64,000 nucleotides of DNA from Poa pratensis (GCA_947311845.1 CAMZMU010000116.1:4569414-4633413), one strand, 5' to 3'. Shown: positions 10,096 through 22,485, numbered from the stretch's first letter. Translations and numbers: made by a program. The notes: generated by a model from the sequence alone, not told the origin.

Positions 10096-10199
10096 GTTCT
10101 GTTGGCATAAATGACATGGTGCTCTATCTATACTACTAGAGCTATGTGGGTTAAGACACAGGGGCACAGCCGCACAGGGCACGCTCCAACAGGACTTGG

Positions 10200-11044
10200 C
10201 AGAAATTCCCCGTGTTAGCTGGTGCCGCGGAGGGGGCGATGCTGCGGTGGGCGCCGGAGGGAGCGGCTAGGGCGGTGGGCGCCGGAGGAGGCATCTAGGG
10301 CGGCGGTGACCGGAGGATGGGGCTAGGGCGCGAGTGACCGGAGGAGGCGGCTGGGGCTGGGGCGGCGGTGACCGGCGAAGGGGAGGGTGACCGGAGGTTT
10401 GCCGTGAACGGAGGAAAGGGCTGGGTGCTGGGGCGACGGTGACCGGCGCCCTCAGCCACAACAGCGACTTCGCCCCCGTCAGCGACGAGATACCGCCTCG
10501 GTTCTCGATGGACATCGGCGACGGAGGCAACAGCGGCGCGGGCCGGCCACCACCTCTGCCGAGCTTCAAGCTGGAGCTGGAAGCAGGGAGAATCGAGCTA
10601 GAGCTGTAAGATTTTCTTCGAATCACTTGTGTTCTTGGTTAGGTTTTGATGTACAGTTTCAGAGAAGCACTAGATTCAGAGAAGCACTTTGTGATGTCCA
10701 GAACATTGGCTAGGTTTTGATGTCCAAAATTGGTTGTGCACTAGTTCCATGTGATGTTTGTTTCAGCTTCTTGTCTGTGCACTAGTGTTCAGAGAAGCAT
10801 ACTTGTAGCTAGTGTTAGTGCTGTTAATTCTGTAAAAAAAATGGTGCTTTGAACATGCTTTTGTATTAAGTGCAGTTCTTAGTGATTTGGATCTAGCTAC
10901 TGTATAAAAATTTCTTAGTTACTGATTCTTAGTGATTTGAATTTAGCTATTGTCCTGAAGTCCAAAAATTGGTGCTTTGTACATGCTTTTGTCTTAAGTG
11001 CATCTGTTCATTGCTAATACGTAGCATTTTTCTGTCTTTGGCAG
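10200..11044 (+). other. CACTA 5' leader: GC-rich G/C-triplet stretch and presumed first intron
   Basis: 10200-10600 is a low-complexity GGCGGTGACCGGAGG-type stretch. 10610-11044 is T-rich and repeats TTGGTGCTTTG / ACATGCTTTTGT phrases, ending TTTGGCAG at 11044 directly before transposase coding sequence. I read it as 5' UTR plus intron. The first coding exon, if any, is not certain. Confidence 0.5.
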
Positions 11045-12771
11045 ATAGACAAAAATTGGATTAGAGGATGTAGAAGACTTTCCAATGAGCATCTGAAAGG
11101 AGTGGAAGATTTTATGCAGTTTGTTCGTAGAAGTGTTGCCGAGGATGCTGAAGTTCGTTGTCCATGCCGCACTTGTCTGAACCGTGTACACCTACCTCTA
11201 GAGAGAGTGGAGCACCATCTCCTTCTGAAAGGAATGGCAAGCACATATGATAAGTGGACCCATCATGGAGAAAATTCACATGATGAACCTGATGCAGAAG
11301 CACCCCATGCTGAACCTGATGCACAAGCACCCGGTGCTCAACCTGATGCACAAGCACACATGTTTGGTGGTTTGGAGGAGGATGATCAGTATGAAGATGA
11401 CAGATTACCCGACCTGATGGAGGATTTGTACAATGCTGAAAACCATGATGAAGACCAGTGTGATGGACATGAGCCTATCTTTGCCAAGGTGCTAGAGGAG
11501 ATGAAGCAGGCACTTCAGGAGGGGGGGGGGGGGGATTTTCACGGTTTTCTTTCACCGTGAAATTGCTGCACATCAAGTCCTTCTACCGGATCAGCAACGT
11601 TGCTTTCAACGCAATCCTGCAGCTTTTGATCATACAATTCCCAAACAGCACCATTCCTAAATCGTATGATGAAGCATTGAGTATAATACAGGAGCTGGGG
11701 CTTGGTTATGTGTCAATCCACGTCTGCAAAAACAATTGTGTGATGTTTCGGAAGGAGTATTAAGACTGTGACAAGTGCCCGATATGTGATGCCTCTCGGT
11801 ATAAGGATGCAGATGGGAGGAAGAGGATACCGGAGAAGGTTTTGAGACACTTTCCATTAATTCTGAGGCTGAAGAGGATATTTCTTTCGCCGAAAACGGC
11901 AAAGGAGGTACGGTGGCACAAGGACAAGTGGCAACCCGTGGATAATGAACTCAGTCATCTAGCCGATGGTGAAGCATGGAAAGATTTTGATAGGAAACAC
12001 AAAGACTTTGCCGCAGATCCAAGAAACATAAGGCTTGGTATCGCCACGGATGGTTTTAATCCGTTCAATAACATGGCCAACTCCTACAGCATGTGGCCGG
12101 TGTTTGTGATGAACTACAACCTCCCACCATGGGCATGCATGGATCAATCAAACTTCAGGATGGTGTTGCTGATCCCAGGTCCAAAATCTCCGGGCAAGGA
12201 TTTCGACGTCTTCTTAGAGCCCCTCGTGGAAGAATTGATGGAGCTATGGAAGGGTGTGCGTACGCATGATGCCCTGAGTCCGGATAAGTTCAATCTATGT
12301 GCAACCATCATATGGTTCATCCATGATTTTCCGGGGCTGCACACACTCTTGGGGAGGATCACAGCGGGTTATCAGGCTTGTGTGCACTGTGACAAAAATC
12401 CTTGTTCGATGAAGATAAGGAACAAGATATGTTTTATTGGGCACCGCCGTTTCCTTGATCAAAACCATAAGTGGCGACGGAGCAAAGCTTTTAGTGGCAA
12501 GACTGAAACCCATGAGAAGCCAACAGAGTTCACTAAAGAAGAGCTAGAGCAACAGCTTGAGAAGGTGAGAGATGTCCGTCCAGGAAAGCATCAGAAGAAA
12601 AGAAAACGTGAGGATGGTCAATGTTGGAGCAGAAGGTCATCCTTGTGGGACCTTCCATACTATCCAGGCTTGAAGTTAAGGCACAATCTCGATGTTATGC
12701 CAGTCCTTCCTCACTTCAAGGAGTACAAAAAGGATCCTACCCTTGTAAAGAACTATATTGGAAAAGTGGCG
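11045..12771 (+). pseudogene. CACTA TNP2-type transposase, frameshifted and C-terminally deleted
   Basis: The sequence begins after an acceptor at 11044 with DKNWIRGCRRLS and VRCPCRTCLNR, the transposase-associated domain. It continues with FSRFSFTVKLLHIKSFYRI and the TNP2 core: CPICDASRYKD, LGIATDGFNPF (first catalytic Asp region), VFVMNYNLPPW. Lesions: a frame change exactly at a run of 14 G (11521-11534), and an in-frame TAA at 11761-11763. After RHNLDVM (about 12690) the normal TNP2 continuation (family members continue DVMHIEKN) is absent and sequence typical of the second CACTA protein follows (HFKEYKKDPT). The expected ATG of the first exon reads ATA. Donor GTAAGC at 12772 splices in phase to the next exon. 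Confidence 0.85.
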
Positions 12772-12875
12772 GTAAGCTAATTACTTTGTAGCTGAATGCC
12801 ATCTTTTTGGTGTGGATACCTGATAATATGATTATCTGATTGTGTTCCTTTGCCTTGTTTGCTATGTCTTGGTAG

Positions 12876-14344
12876 GGCAATTTCAAGTTGAACACCGATT
12901 CAAAGGTTGTTCAGGAGGCATGCACAGACATTCTACAGAAAATTTGCAAGAACAGACGCCACTTGATCAAGAAGAAATTTTTCGACGAAGTCCCAGCAAA
13001 CCCAGTCAGCATCAAGCCCCCGGTGGAAGGGGTGCCGGACAGTGAATGGCAAAGACTAGTAGAACTGTGGTCTACCCCAAGACACAAAGTAGGCCTTGTT
13101 TATGCTTGCTTTCCTGATGATCATCATGTTTCTGCTGTATGCATTAGCATGTACCTGCTGTCCTAATTACCCGAACCATTTTTCAATTGTAGAAAACTTG
13201 TGACAGTGCCAGGACTAATCGAGGGAAAGTTAAGTTCCAGCAGAGGACTGGTTCTCGATGCTACGCGGCCCATATCTATGCCACGGTAAGAACCCTCAAG
13301 TTTTTCAATTGTCCTAAGCAACTTTTGTCACACACTCAAGCTCAGATCCAGCAGAAGTCTGATTGTCTTCTATATGAAAAATGTTTCAGAGGAAGGAGCG
13401 TAACGGTGAACCAATGTCTGATGTCGACACATTTAGGGCCACACACCACATCAAAGAACATGGATACTCCCCGGAAGTCCAGAAGGCTATAGTAAGTCAC
13501 CTGTGCCATTGTTGATCATGACGTCTTTCCGGACATGTTTCTATGCCCCTGTGAATCAGGGTTTCCTCATGTTTACTTGTAAATATGCTGCTTGTGAATC
13601 TGGTACTAGTAGTAATGTTTGACTGGTACTTTCCTTTGGTCAATTTCATTCAACAACTTCATGCTCCTAGTGTATGCTCCAGTGGTGTTAATATGCTGCT
13701 AGTGTTAATATGCTGCTGGTCAATATGCTGCTGGTGTTAATATGCTGCTGGTGTATGCTCCAGCTTGGGGGAGTGCTCCAGTGGTGTTAATATGCTGCTA
13801 GTGGTGTTAACAACTTCATGCTGCTGGTCAATTTCATGCCAATATGCTGCTAGTGTATGCTCCAGTGGTGTTAGTATCTCTATTTTTTATGTGTCAAGAG
13901 AATTTGGGTTGAAGTTTATGTTCATTACTCCTAGCATGCTCATGTCTAATTCTACATATGCAGAGTGACATGGAGACCATATTGGTTGTGCCTGTACCAG
14001 AAGGAGGTCAACCAAAATCTGATGTCGACGCTGTTGCTGAAGTTCTAACCAAGGCATGCCCGTCAAGCACGTTCCTGAGGAATGTTGGTCTGAGATCAAG
14101 CTCATCCAAGAAGTCTAGCAAATCAGATGTTGTGGCTGCACATGTCACTGACCTTGAGGAGAAGCTGCAGAGGGAAAACGAAGCAATGCGGGCCGAGCTC
14201 GCTGAAATGAAGAGGAAGACTGAAGAATCTGAAGCCGCACAAGCTGTCCGCGACAAGGAGCATGAAGAGCTGCGCAAGAAGACTGATGAAACAAATGAGA
14301 GGTTGGCTCAGTTCATGTCACTGATGGGAGCAAAAGTTCTGTGA
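12876..14344 (+). CDS. CACTA second protein, Transposase_24 (Ptta/En/Spm) type, five exons
   Basis: Exons at 12876-13088, 13193-13285, 13390-13491 and 13964-14344 join in phase 0 with GT..AG introns, plus the upstream piece ending at 12771. The protein reads GNFKLNTDSKVVQEAC, EWQRLVELWSTPRH, RGKVKFQQRTGSRCYAAH, HHIKEHGYSPEVQKAI, then VVPVPEGGQPKSD. It ends in a charged coiled coil (LEEKLQRENEAMRAELAEMK). This matches the plant Ptta/En/Spm DNA-binding protein family, thought to bind subterminal repeats. The stop is TGA at 14342-14344. No lesion is visible in these exons, so this protein could still be made, possibly as a fusion with the truncated TNP2. Confidence 0.8.
13670..13885. repeat. Intronic minisatellite (TGCTGCTAGTGTTAATA units)
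   Basis: Irregular reiterations of GTTAATATGCTGCT(A/G)GTG, TGTATGCTCCAG(TGGT) and CAATTTCATGC fill the last intron of the Transposase_24-type gene. Units of about 17-24 bp are interleaved, indicating replication slippage plus unequal exchange. Confidence 0.8.
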
Positions 14345-14712
14345 GGATGGGTACCTGATGGATGTTAAGTTAGCTAGAATGGTAAGTTTTGGCCTGATGG
14401 TGATGTGAACCTGGCTTTGGATATGGTAATTTTGGTCTGTGATGTAAACCTGATGCTCATGATCTTGCATGTAAACCTGATGCTGATACACTATGGTAAT
14501 TTTGGCCTGTGATTTGAATCTGGAAGAATATGTGATTTTGATTTGTGAGTTGATGTGTTGATTTGAATACCTGGGATATTTGTTTTAACTCAAATTTACT
14601 CGATTTCAGAATGAAATTTGAATTCAAATATACTTGAATTTCTGGATTTGAATTTCATCTTATACTGTGCAACTGGGCTAAAGAGGCCTTGGGCCCAAAC
14701 TCTTTGGGCTGG

Positions 14713-14995
14713 AACAATGTTGGGCTGACCCATATAGAGGAAATGTAATGCTGAAAAGAAATTGCGGAAAAAACATAGATGGGCTGAAAAAGTTGGGTTG
14801 ACCGACATAAATGGGCTGAAATAGTTGGGCTGGCCCATATGGAGGAGCTGTAAAATAAAAAAAGGAAGATAAAAAAACATAAATGGGCCGAACAAAGTTG
14901 GGCTGGCCCATATGGAGGAGCTGTAAATTCAAAAAGAAATTGCCGAAAAAAAATTAATGGGCTGAACATTTGGGCTTGGCCCATCTAGTGACCAA
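14713..14995. repeat. Tandem repeat in CACTA 3' region, 73-bp period
   Basis: TGGGCTGGCCCATATGGAGG-type cores recur at about 14720, 14825, 14898 and 14971. The last three are spaced 73 bp apart, with A-rich spacers containing GAAATTGC(C/G)GAAAAAA. The array lies between the Transposase_24 stop codon and the GGTCATAA subterminal repeats. Confidence 0.75.
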
Positions 14996-15304
14996 CGTGG
15001 ACTGGGCTGAATCTGTTCTATGACCTTCTGATTTGGTCACAAATTTTCCACGTAGGATTGGCCACGTAGGATCTGACGTGGCTATGCCAGACAGCGCGTT
15101 ACCAAAAAAATTGGTCATAAGTGTTATGACCATCAAATTTCGTCACAGATGGTTATGACCAATTCGAAAAAAGGTCACATATGACCGTTTGAGACGCTCC
15201 GTATGTGACTTTCAGATTTTGGTCATAAAAAGGTCATAGATGAAAAATTATGACCTTTTAGTGACCAAATTTGTGAGTCACTAGTTGACATATTTCTTGT
15301 AGTG

Positions 15305-17023
15305 ATTGGATTCGTAGCGCCACTAGTTTTGGCCAGATTCAGTACCAGGCTGCCCTCTCTTAGATCCTTCTCCTCTCTCTTTGGCTCTTCCGCATCCGCC
15401 ACACGACCCTCTTGGTCCCTCACAACATGGACCTTCCTCCTTTCCAAGACTGCTGCTATTGCATTGATACTCTCGATGGCTACTTGATGTCGTCCTACTG
15501 ACATCCAAGAAAAAACTGAATGGCTACTTGATGTCGTCCTTGATTCAACAATCTCATGTTAACAAATATTTTTTTCACACCTCATTATCTATATAATTTG
15601 GGTGATATAGTCTGAAGAGTATTTGGAATTTGCGCATTAAATACTTTTTTGATCATTGCCTAACATAAATGAAAATGTTAGATTATTGGTCCACTTCACT
15701 TTTTATCTGTACAGTTGCATGTTTTTGGGACAAATCAAACAAGTTTTTTTGGAACAAGCTAGCTACTTAGGCAGTTAGGTATAAGTTCCGCTGTCCCTTG
15801 CAATGTCTTGGTATTGACTACCATTTTCTTACACTGGAAATGAACTGATCAAAATGAATATATTTAATTCCAGAAACAAACATTAATAACTTATATATAT
15901 ATTGTAAATCACTAAAAACAATTATCTTAAGAGTGATATGTGCCGCAATTTATAACAATATTTTCGTAACGTAGCACATGTTGCTGACACGAAGAAACAG
16001 ACCAAGGTCATGACAAGTTCCATTCGTCCCTTATAGTGCTTAATTGTCGTGTACTTCTTTGGAAAGGAACTGTGGGTTTGGTGTATACTAACAGTTCTAT
16101 GCTAGCTGCTTGTAGTCGTGCTGTTAGTTCTAGAGTTTGATCAGGCGGTGCAAGGTCTGCATTTTTTTTAACAGACTGGTCATATATCACAACTCTCACC
16201 ACTCTGTAACTAATGTATATACGAGATATTTTACACTAGAGTGTAATGCAATTTAACAAATAAATTTATGTATTAGGAATTAGTTCTTTTCCTGGTTTTT
16301 CTTTAATGATTTCAAATAATTTCCCATTTCAGATTGTGAAAAATGTTCACTAGAAACCAAGAGCTAATCTGTAGTCACAGAAAAAACTTGTGATGTCTTC
16401 TGAATACATGATTGTATTGCATTCTGGTCTTAATTTGCAAGAGAGGTGAAATGAGTTTATTGTAGGTTGGGATTTTAGATCAGTGTTACCATTGACACAA
16501 CTTGGATGCCCTTCCATTGTGAACCATGACTTAGGCTGGTTTATCAAGCCGGTTAGTTTTATGATATTTGCTATTGATTTTGTTGAGGTTTGATTTGATT
16601 ATCATATAAAAAATTCAAGGCAAGCACACTTTGGCACTGCCGAAGTGGATGACAACTCAATCTGAACTTCTCTCATTGAAGGATCAACTTCCAAGTATTA
16701 GTTCTCATGATTGTCATGCTTATGTTTAATTGCGCATTAGTTGACAACTGGTCGCTCTTTTTCATATTATAAAGTTGTTTCAAGCTTTAAAATTTGATGG
16801 TAATTTAGTTTATAACTTGTATACTTTTTCATATTATAATGGGCTATTGTGAATCAAGTCTGAGTGAGTAGTTTCTTAGCTATATTTATTTTTGAACTAC
16901 TGTCAAGCATGCTATGTTAAGATTTTGTGGTACACAAAGTGCCACTCTTCTTTGTTACAATAGAAATATATTAAGCCTACTGAATGATAATTGATAAACA
17001 TATACTTTTGCCTTTTTATTTAA
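15305..17023. other. Intergenic DNA flanking the CACTA; short unrecognised coding-like stretch
   Basis: On the minus strand 15305-15504 reads VAIESINAIAAVLERRKVHV and EEPKREEKDLREG. This looks like a fragment of a charged plant protein that I do not recognise and that is interrupted by the CACTA insertion. GGCTACTTGATGTCGTCCT is duplicated at about 15477 and 15521. The remainder to 17023 is AT-rich and featureless. Confidence 0.45.
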
Positions 17024-19585
17024 CTAGCAAGGTGGCCCTCGCAAATGCGAGGGCAACGTCTTTAGGGTATTGAATCTGCTCATGAGATAAAATTATTGGG
17101 AGATAGATAATGGAAACATGAAATTGTAAGTCAATAGCCTTTTTAGCTGCCACAAAACTTATATGAGGTAGAACATCACATGTGAGAGAAATATTTTGAA
17201 TAATGTTAATGCATGAAGAGTAATTACTATGAAATCTCCAAAATAATACCATGTCTCATATCCAAAATTTCTGTCTTGAAACGTATGAGTGCTATTTTTA
17301 TATATGTCTTCCATGTTTCCTCTTATCCACCGTTCTTCAGCGGAGGTGTTCTACTCTTCCGTTGACACACGCAACCCACTTGGATGGAACATAGTTTCAT
17401 GTAACATATTGATGTTCTCAAATACTTGATGTCACAAATAATATTTTTAATCCCATTTCCCCCGCAAATTCCCCGAGCTGTTTATTTGGACCTCCTTGGT
17501 AGCATCGTCGTACTACCAATGTTTCAGGCCTATTAGTTTATACACAAGATAAAATGCAAGAAAATAAAAAGTATTATTGCAAGGATGCATACACTTAAAC
17601 TTTAAAGAATTGGAAACGATCACCGACATATATTTAAGGGAGTACATCATGGGAAATACATATGAGCTCGAGAAATCATTAAACAGAGTTATTTTATATA
17701 AAAAAAATGTTAGGCCCATATTAAGTTCTCCTTTCAAAATCATTGTGGTCACAAATGATTCTGAAATTATGAAATCTAGCAGTATTGAGTTCCTCTTGTC
17801 ACAGTCCAATGTAATTGTACTGCTACTCTTACTCTAACATCATTATTGTCTCTAACGACCGACATACTAATCTCCACCTTAATGGACATCTTGTGATTGA
17901 ATGTTTTGTTGGCACCAACTATGCCATCATGTAACGGGTGTACAATGTGCTCACTTTAAACCTAACTCCTAAGGTACATGAAGTACCCCAAATATATATC
18001 CTTACGCCAAGGTGTAATTTTTTATTGGAGCAAAGCAAGTTGACATCCTCGTTTGCATGGCTAGATTTATGTACTGTTGCTTTGGGTTTTAAATTTATTG
18101 TATGTATTAGTAGTCTATTTGGTAAATGTTTGAAATTACAGATAAATTTTGCAACCTAAACACACCATTCAAACACTTATTTGGTTAGTTCTATGTCAGA
18201 TATTTTCCCTACACAAATTATTTTAGGCTGATACGTTAATCCATTAGCATTGATTTGTCATTCATTACATATGAATGGTTGTGACAATATTTATATCTTG
18301 TGATAAAGTTGTTGGACAAAGGTGAAAAATATTTTCATTTCTCATAACAATTTATTGTTAAGGATCTGGATAAGGCAAACTAAAAAACCTGCTGCATTAT
18401 GGTTAGGAATTTTCACACTCCATCTTATGTACACTCATTGGTGTTTTTTTTTATCAAAAGAAAATTCTAAAAATTAATTGTTGGCATATACCTAAATATT
18501 GTCTTATCTTCTTAAGCAATCACATTGCTGGTAGCTAGGACTTGTTTTTGCTTTATTTGTGCGATGTCATGCCAAATGCACGCTCATCTTCCAATATCAC
18601 TTTGGACAATACATGTAATATAAATATGTTCCATTAAATTTTATAAACTAATATCTCACGCTCTCTTTAGAAATGCTTGTGTTATTTTTATCATGTTACA
18701 ATTTTTCTGTACATCCGAAACAAATTATCACACTTGACATAGGCCTCTTTGGAACCAATAGATCTATGCATATGAATTTGGTAGGATACAATAATTGTTA
18801 AAAAGATGAATTGATGTCGCAATATATTTTTGCTAAGTTGCTTTTATGTCGGTTAAAAATGTAGACATTCTGAGATTAGAGATTGCATGTTTTCTGTGTT
18901 GCTTCCAACCCTCATAATAAAAGATGTTGTAACATAATTATATTTTTGTTTTCCAGCCATTTATATTTATCATGTTAGTACCGTCACAACCTGAATCATC
19001 GACAAAATAGTTATTTAGAAGTACATGTGTGTTTTAGACAAAGCAAATTCTGTACAGATTAACGTTAAATTGGTGTTTCATGCAGTACTTTAAATTCTCA
19101 ATTTCTCATGCATGCATGACTTTCTGGGACAAAGCTAGTCTCACTGGGTATAGGACAAAAAGTAAATAGATGTGAGCTAAGTACACGTATACGTGCATAT
19201 AAACGTAAGCTAATGATAAAATTCCGCTTCATTTTTTTTTGGAAAACGCTGCACGTACTTATCCCTTACCAACACGTTCCAACCTGGTTCGCTTTTTTTC
19301 TTCTTTTGCCACACGTACCTGCATACGGTGTTTTTTTTTTTGGAATCAGCTATTTGTACCGTCCTAGGAAATTTAGAGTTGAACGTCTATTGGTTGATTG
19401 CGGGAGTCCAGGCCCAACACGTTGTCTTCTCAATATTAATCGTGTCAAATATGTTACGTAACTAATAACTTCTAATTAAATCCTAGTCGTCCAATTTAGA
19501 TCTAACTGTCAAAAATAATTAGGATGATCTAGATTAACGTGGTGGCTCTAAAAACTAACTCATTTTGCTTTTAGTATATAATAGA
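17024..19585 (-). mobile_element. Non-autonomous Helitron, about 2.56 kb, both termini recognisable
   Basis: Read on the minus strand, the left end shows a 3'-terminal hairpin (GCCCTCGC ATTT GCGAGGGC, near 17034-17055). CACCTTG and the terminal CTAG at 17024-17027 follow, with host T next. The right end begins TCTATTATATACTAAAAG at 19585, preceded by host A. TC...hairpin...CTAG and insertion between A and T are the Helitron hallmarks. No Rep/helicase coding sequence and no convincing captured gene are visible, and the interior is AT-rich. Length and ends suggest an intact non-autonomous copy. Confidence 0.72.
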
Positions 19586-20093
19586 TTTTGTCACCTTTAT
19601 GTGTTGTACATATTTGATGCATGACATACCCATTAACCTGACCAATAGAGGAAGAACCATGAGCTCTTTTTTTTTACGGAGAGCTGAACATGGGTAGGCA
19701 TCCTGCACATAAGCAAAGAATACCACATGAGGAGCATGATGGTCCCATGGCTAAGAGTTTAGAATGAATAAATGGTTCGATGTCTTGAAGTTCTGCAACT
19801 TGGGCAATATTAAATCTACATACTGAGAGTTTTGTGGAAGGGAAGGTACGATTGAGTATACAAGCATCAAACAATAGGTTGTCAAATGTGACATTGTGGT
19901 TGATTGACTTGATTATCTTACAAATGGGACACGGTACCAAATTATCGCATTTGAGACGATTTCTTTTCTTCGATTGTTTGAGTTATTAATTTGTTTAAGT
20001 CTCATTTTAACAGTTGCTCCGTATGAGTTATTGTCTCTTCGTGGTAAAGAACTTTGAGGCAAGGACATCATTTATTTTTGCGAGTGTACAAAC
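19586..20093. other. AT-rich DNA preceding a Helitron 3' end
   Basis: No gene is recognised. A 5' Helitron start belonging to the plus-strand 3' terminus at 20124 was sought here and further left but could not be fixed; that element is either long and interrupted by the 17024-19585 Helitron or 5'-truncated. Confidence 0.4.
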
Positions 20094-20124
20094 GGGCGCG
20101 GCAAGGCGCGCCAATTCCTTCTAG
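20094..20124 (+). mobile_element. Helitron 3' terminus (plus strand)
   Basis: The hairpin GGCGCG-GCAAG-CGCGCC (20095-20112 with short loop) is followed by AATTCCTT and CTAG at 20121-20124, then T. This is the Helitron 3' signature. The 5' end is not identified, so only the terminus is annotated. Confidence 0.6.
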
Positions 20125-20317
20125 TCGAATTCGAATCCGGATGTATCCGTATCCCATGCAGACATGCAGTGTGTAGGTTGCCTTTCACCGTTTCCCCTCG
20201 GCCTTATCGCCACAGCCCAGTAATTAAACAAGCCTCGTGTACCCTGCTCTAGCGATGAGGCCCAGTAAGCAACCTAATTGAACAAGATCGTAAGTTTTCA
20301 CGTCGAAATGTCGAATA

Positions 20318-20348
20318 CTAGAAGGATAGGGCGCGCTTTGCTGCGCCC
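20318..20348 (-). mobile_element. Helitron 3' terminus (minus strand), facing the previous one
   Basis: On the minus strand the hairpin GGGCGC...GCGCCC (20329-20348) precedes TATCCTT and CTAG (20318-20321), then T. It shares the GCGC stem and the TCCTTCTAGT tail with the terminus at 20124, so the two belong to one family. The body must extend to the right; its 5' TC end was not located. Confidence 0.58.
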
Positions 20349-22165
20349 GTTTCTGTTGCTTGCGTTAGGCTGTTTTGTCAGCTATTGGGGCGCTTGGCCT
20401 GGGTCTATCTGAGGAGGTATTGAGTATTAGCAAATGACAATGTTCCAACCGTATTAGACTTTGGCCATTTTTATAGTAGAGGGAAATTAAGCCTCCGTGT
20501 CGGCACTCAACAACACACACCCGACCCAAGCTTGCCACACAGAAGCAACAGAATAAGAACACGGCAAAAGCAAAAACGGCACATCAAAGCTCATATGGTT
20601 GTTCTAGTTTGAGTCTACTTGCAAACATATCTACTGAATTTAAAGAAAACATCTCAAATAACATCTACTATGTAGCTGCTAAAAGTAGTGAATATTTGCA
20701 TGCATCAACACTTTGGTAGATCACTAACAGTGCATACACCACACTAAAAAGATGCACTCCCGAAATTGTATCAAAATCATCGAGCACGATACAAAGCCAG
20801 CCGGGTATGTCAATTCATCCAATGAAGACTCCAAATGTTACAGAAAATAATAGTAGTACAGTGGTTCACTGGATTCCATAACAAAGGCTTGTAAACAGAA
20901 TATCGAATAGATCACTCACTCTCTATTGTTAGCCTTACTTGAAGCAATCTGACACCACAGTGGCAATAGAACTATGTATATGGCATTACTACGGAAGAAG
21001 GTGAATATGTTGGTCCAGGCCATCAACTTGGTCGAGAATCTGGCATTAAAGACAATAACATTTTAGTAACTCCTCACTGAGTTAACCAGGGAAAAATTCA
21101 AAGTACACCAAGCAAGCATCTCTTATTGCTAAGGAACCAGTGGTAAAATAACGGTGCACTATTCCAAATTCCAGAGTGCCAAAAGTGAAAAATCGAGCTG
21201 AAAAGAAAGACCTTAGTGCAAAGCAATGGGGTCAAAGCACATCACCCCACTTTCACACGATCGGTCATGCCTAAGATAACGCATCTAGGGAGTGCATGTG
21301 CTGACACAAGAACTTACACATAAAGTCTTGGTCAAGATCTATAGGTTCAGATTAACATGATGTAAGGTTGGCCGACCCAGCTAATCCAAACAAATATATC
21401 ACACAGTTAGACATATGAACAATTAGTGGACCTACAAATGCTTTGAGGTACCGAGTCAAAGATGCTATTGCATGAGAATGCATGGTCGACCAATGTGATA
21501 TGGAACTATTCTAATTAATGAATCTACAATACAAATATTACCCATATTTCCTGTAGAAAGATCCTGCTGGATGACGGGGTGGCCATTCCATTGAGCTCAA
21601 CCTCAAACTTGTATGGGGTAAAAATACAGTACACGTAGTTGATATATCTGAAAAAGAGAATGGAATGTGTAAGATTATGCGACAACTACAAAATAATTGA
21701 TGATGCTCATGCATAATGCCATTTGGCCGTTGTAGATATGATGAAGAGACGCGCCACCTAGACCCACCTTTGGTTATTTCTTATTTTGAATCTCACATAA
21801 ATTTGTCATGTTTGCTGGCCAATAATTCAAGCCTACCTCTTCACTTAAAAGGCCTAAACATGTACCTCTAATCACGTTTGAAACTTCAAAGATTACATGA
21901 ACTTGTACCACAGATATAATACCTGATAGCAAAAACAATTGGTGCCCAAAAAACAATAATGCCAGCAAAGCAGGATAAGTAATGTTGCAGGAGAATTTCC
22001 TTATCAACACAACACTACAATGAGCTACTTTCTCATCCAAAATGCACTGAACCAAAGGCCAAAGTTATACTGGTTTTAACTTCCAATTGTAAGCTTGGAT
22101 GACAACACCATTAGTAAAAAAACAGGGTCAAGAGATAGTAGAATGGGCAGGGACACATTGCTTAT
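20349..22165. other. Gene-poor AT-rich stretch, possibly the interior of the minus-strand Helitron
   Basis: No reading frame here is convincing. Composition and short T/A-rich tracts resemble introns or 3' UTR of a minus-strand transcript whose GC-rich 5' exon would lie at 23-23.7 kb, but I cannot connect exons. Confidence 0.35.
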
Positions 22166-22169
22166 CAGC

Positions 22170-22242
22170 TTGGTTAGGCTTATTTCTGCCTTTTTGGGCT
22201 TTTTCTTATAAGCCGCCAAAAGCCAAAACCAAGCCTAACCAA
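22170..22242. repeat. Small foldback element, 73 bp
   Basis: TTGGTTAGGCTT at 22170-22181 is inverted as AAGCCTAACCAA at 22231-22242. The interior (GCCTTTTTGGGCTTTTTC.. and CCAAAAGCCAAAACC) is also self-complementary. It has a MITE-like shape; the superfamily is not assigned. Confidence 0.6.
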
Positions 22243-22415
22243 ACACCTGACTCTGAAATAAAATGAAAAGGGACTGTACTATGTATCTCTAAGGCACAAG
22301 GGGGAAAAAAGGTACTGATTGCAGTGTTTAACTTGAAGGCAAGTACTTTGATTAATTCTATCAATCTGATCCATTATGTAGGAAGGAAAAGTAAAGGATG
22401 TGAGTACGGGATAGC

Positions 22416-22485
22416 AGCATTTTGCCAGCATTAGTTCATTGAACACAGTTAGCATTTTGCCAGCATTAGTTCATTGAACACAGTT
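22416..22485. repeat. Perfect 35-bp tandem duplication
   Basis: The unit starting AGCATTTTGCCAGCATTAG occupies 22416-22450 and is repeated without change at 22451-22485, implying a recent event. Confidence 0.85.

Larger units (their letters stand above)
9336..15304 (+). mobile_element. CACTA (En/Spm) DNA transposon, about 6 kb, coding but decayed
   Basis: The right end is clear: reading inwards on the minus strand from 15304 it begins CACTACAAGAAATATGTC. The preceding 300 bp are packed with GGTCATAA / TTATGACC subterminal motifs. The same motifs appear at the left near 9340-9395 (AATGACCTTTT, GGTCATAAG), but no CACTA terminus is visible there, so the left terminal inverted repeat is missing or diverged. 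Inside are a TNP2-type transposase and a Transposase_24-type protein in the usual order. A hAT MITE, a GC-rich subterminal array, a tRNA-like segment, an intron minisatellite and a 73-bp tandem repeat are nested within. The left boundary is approximate. Confidence 0.88.
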
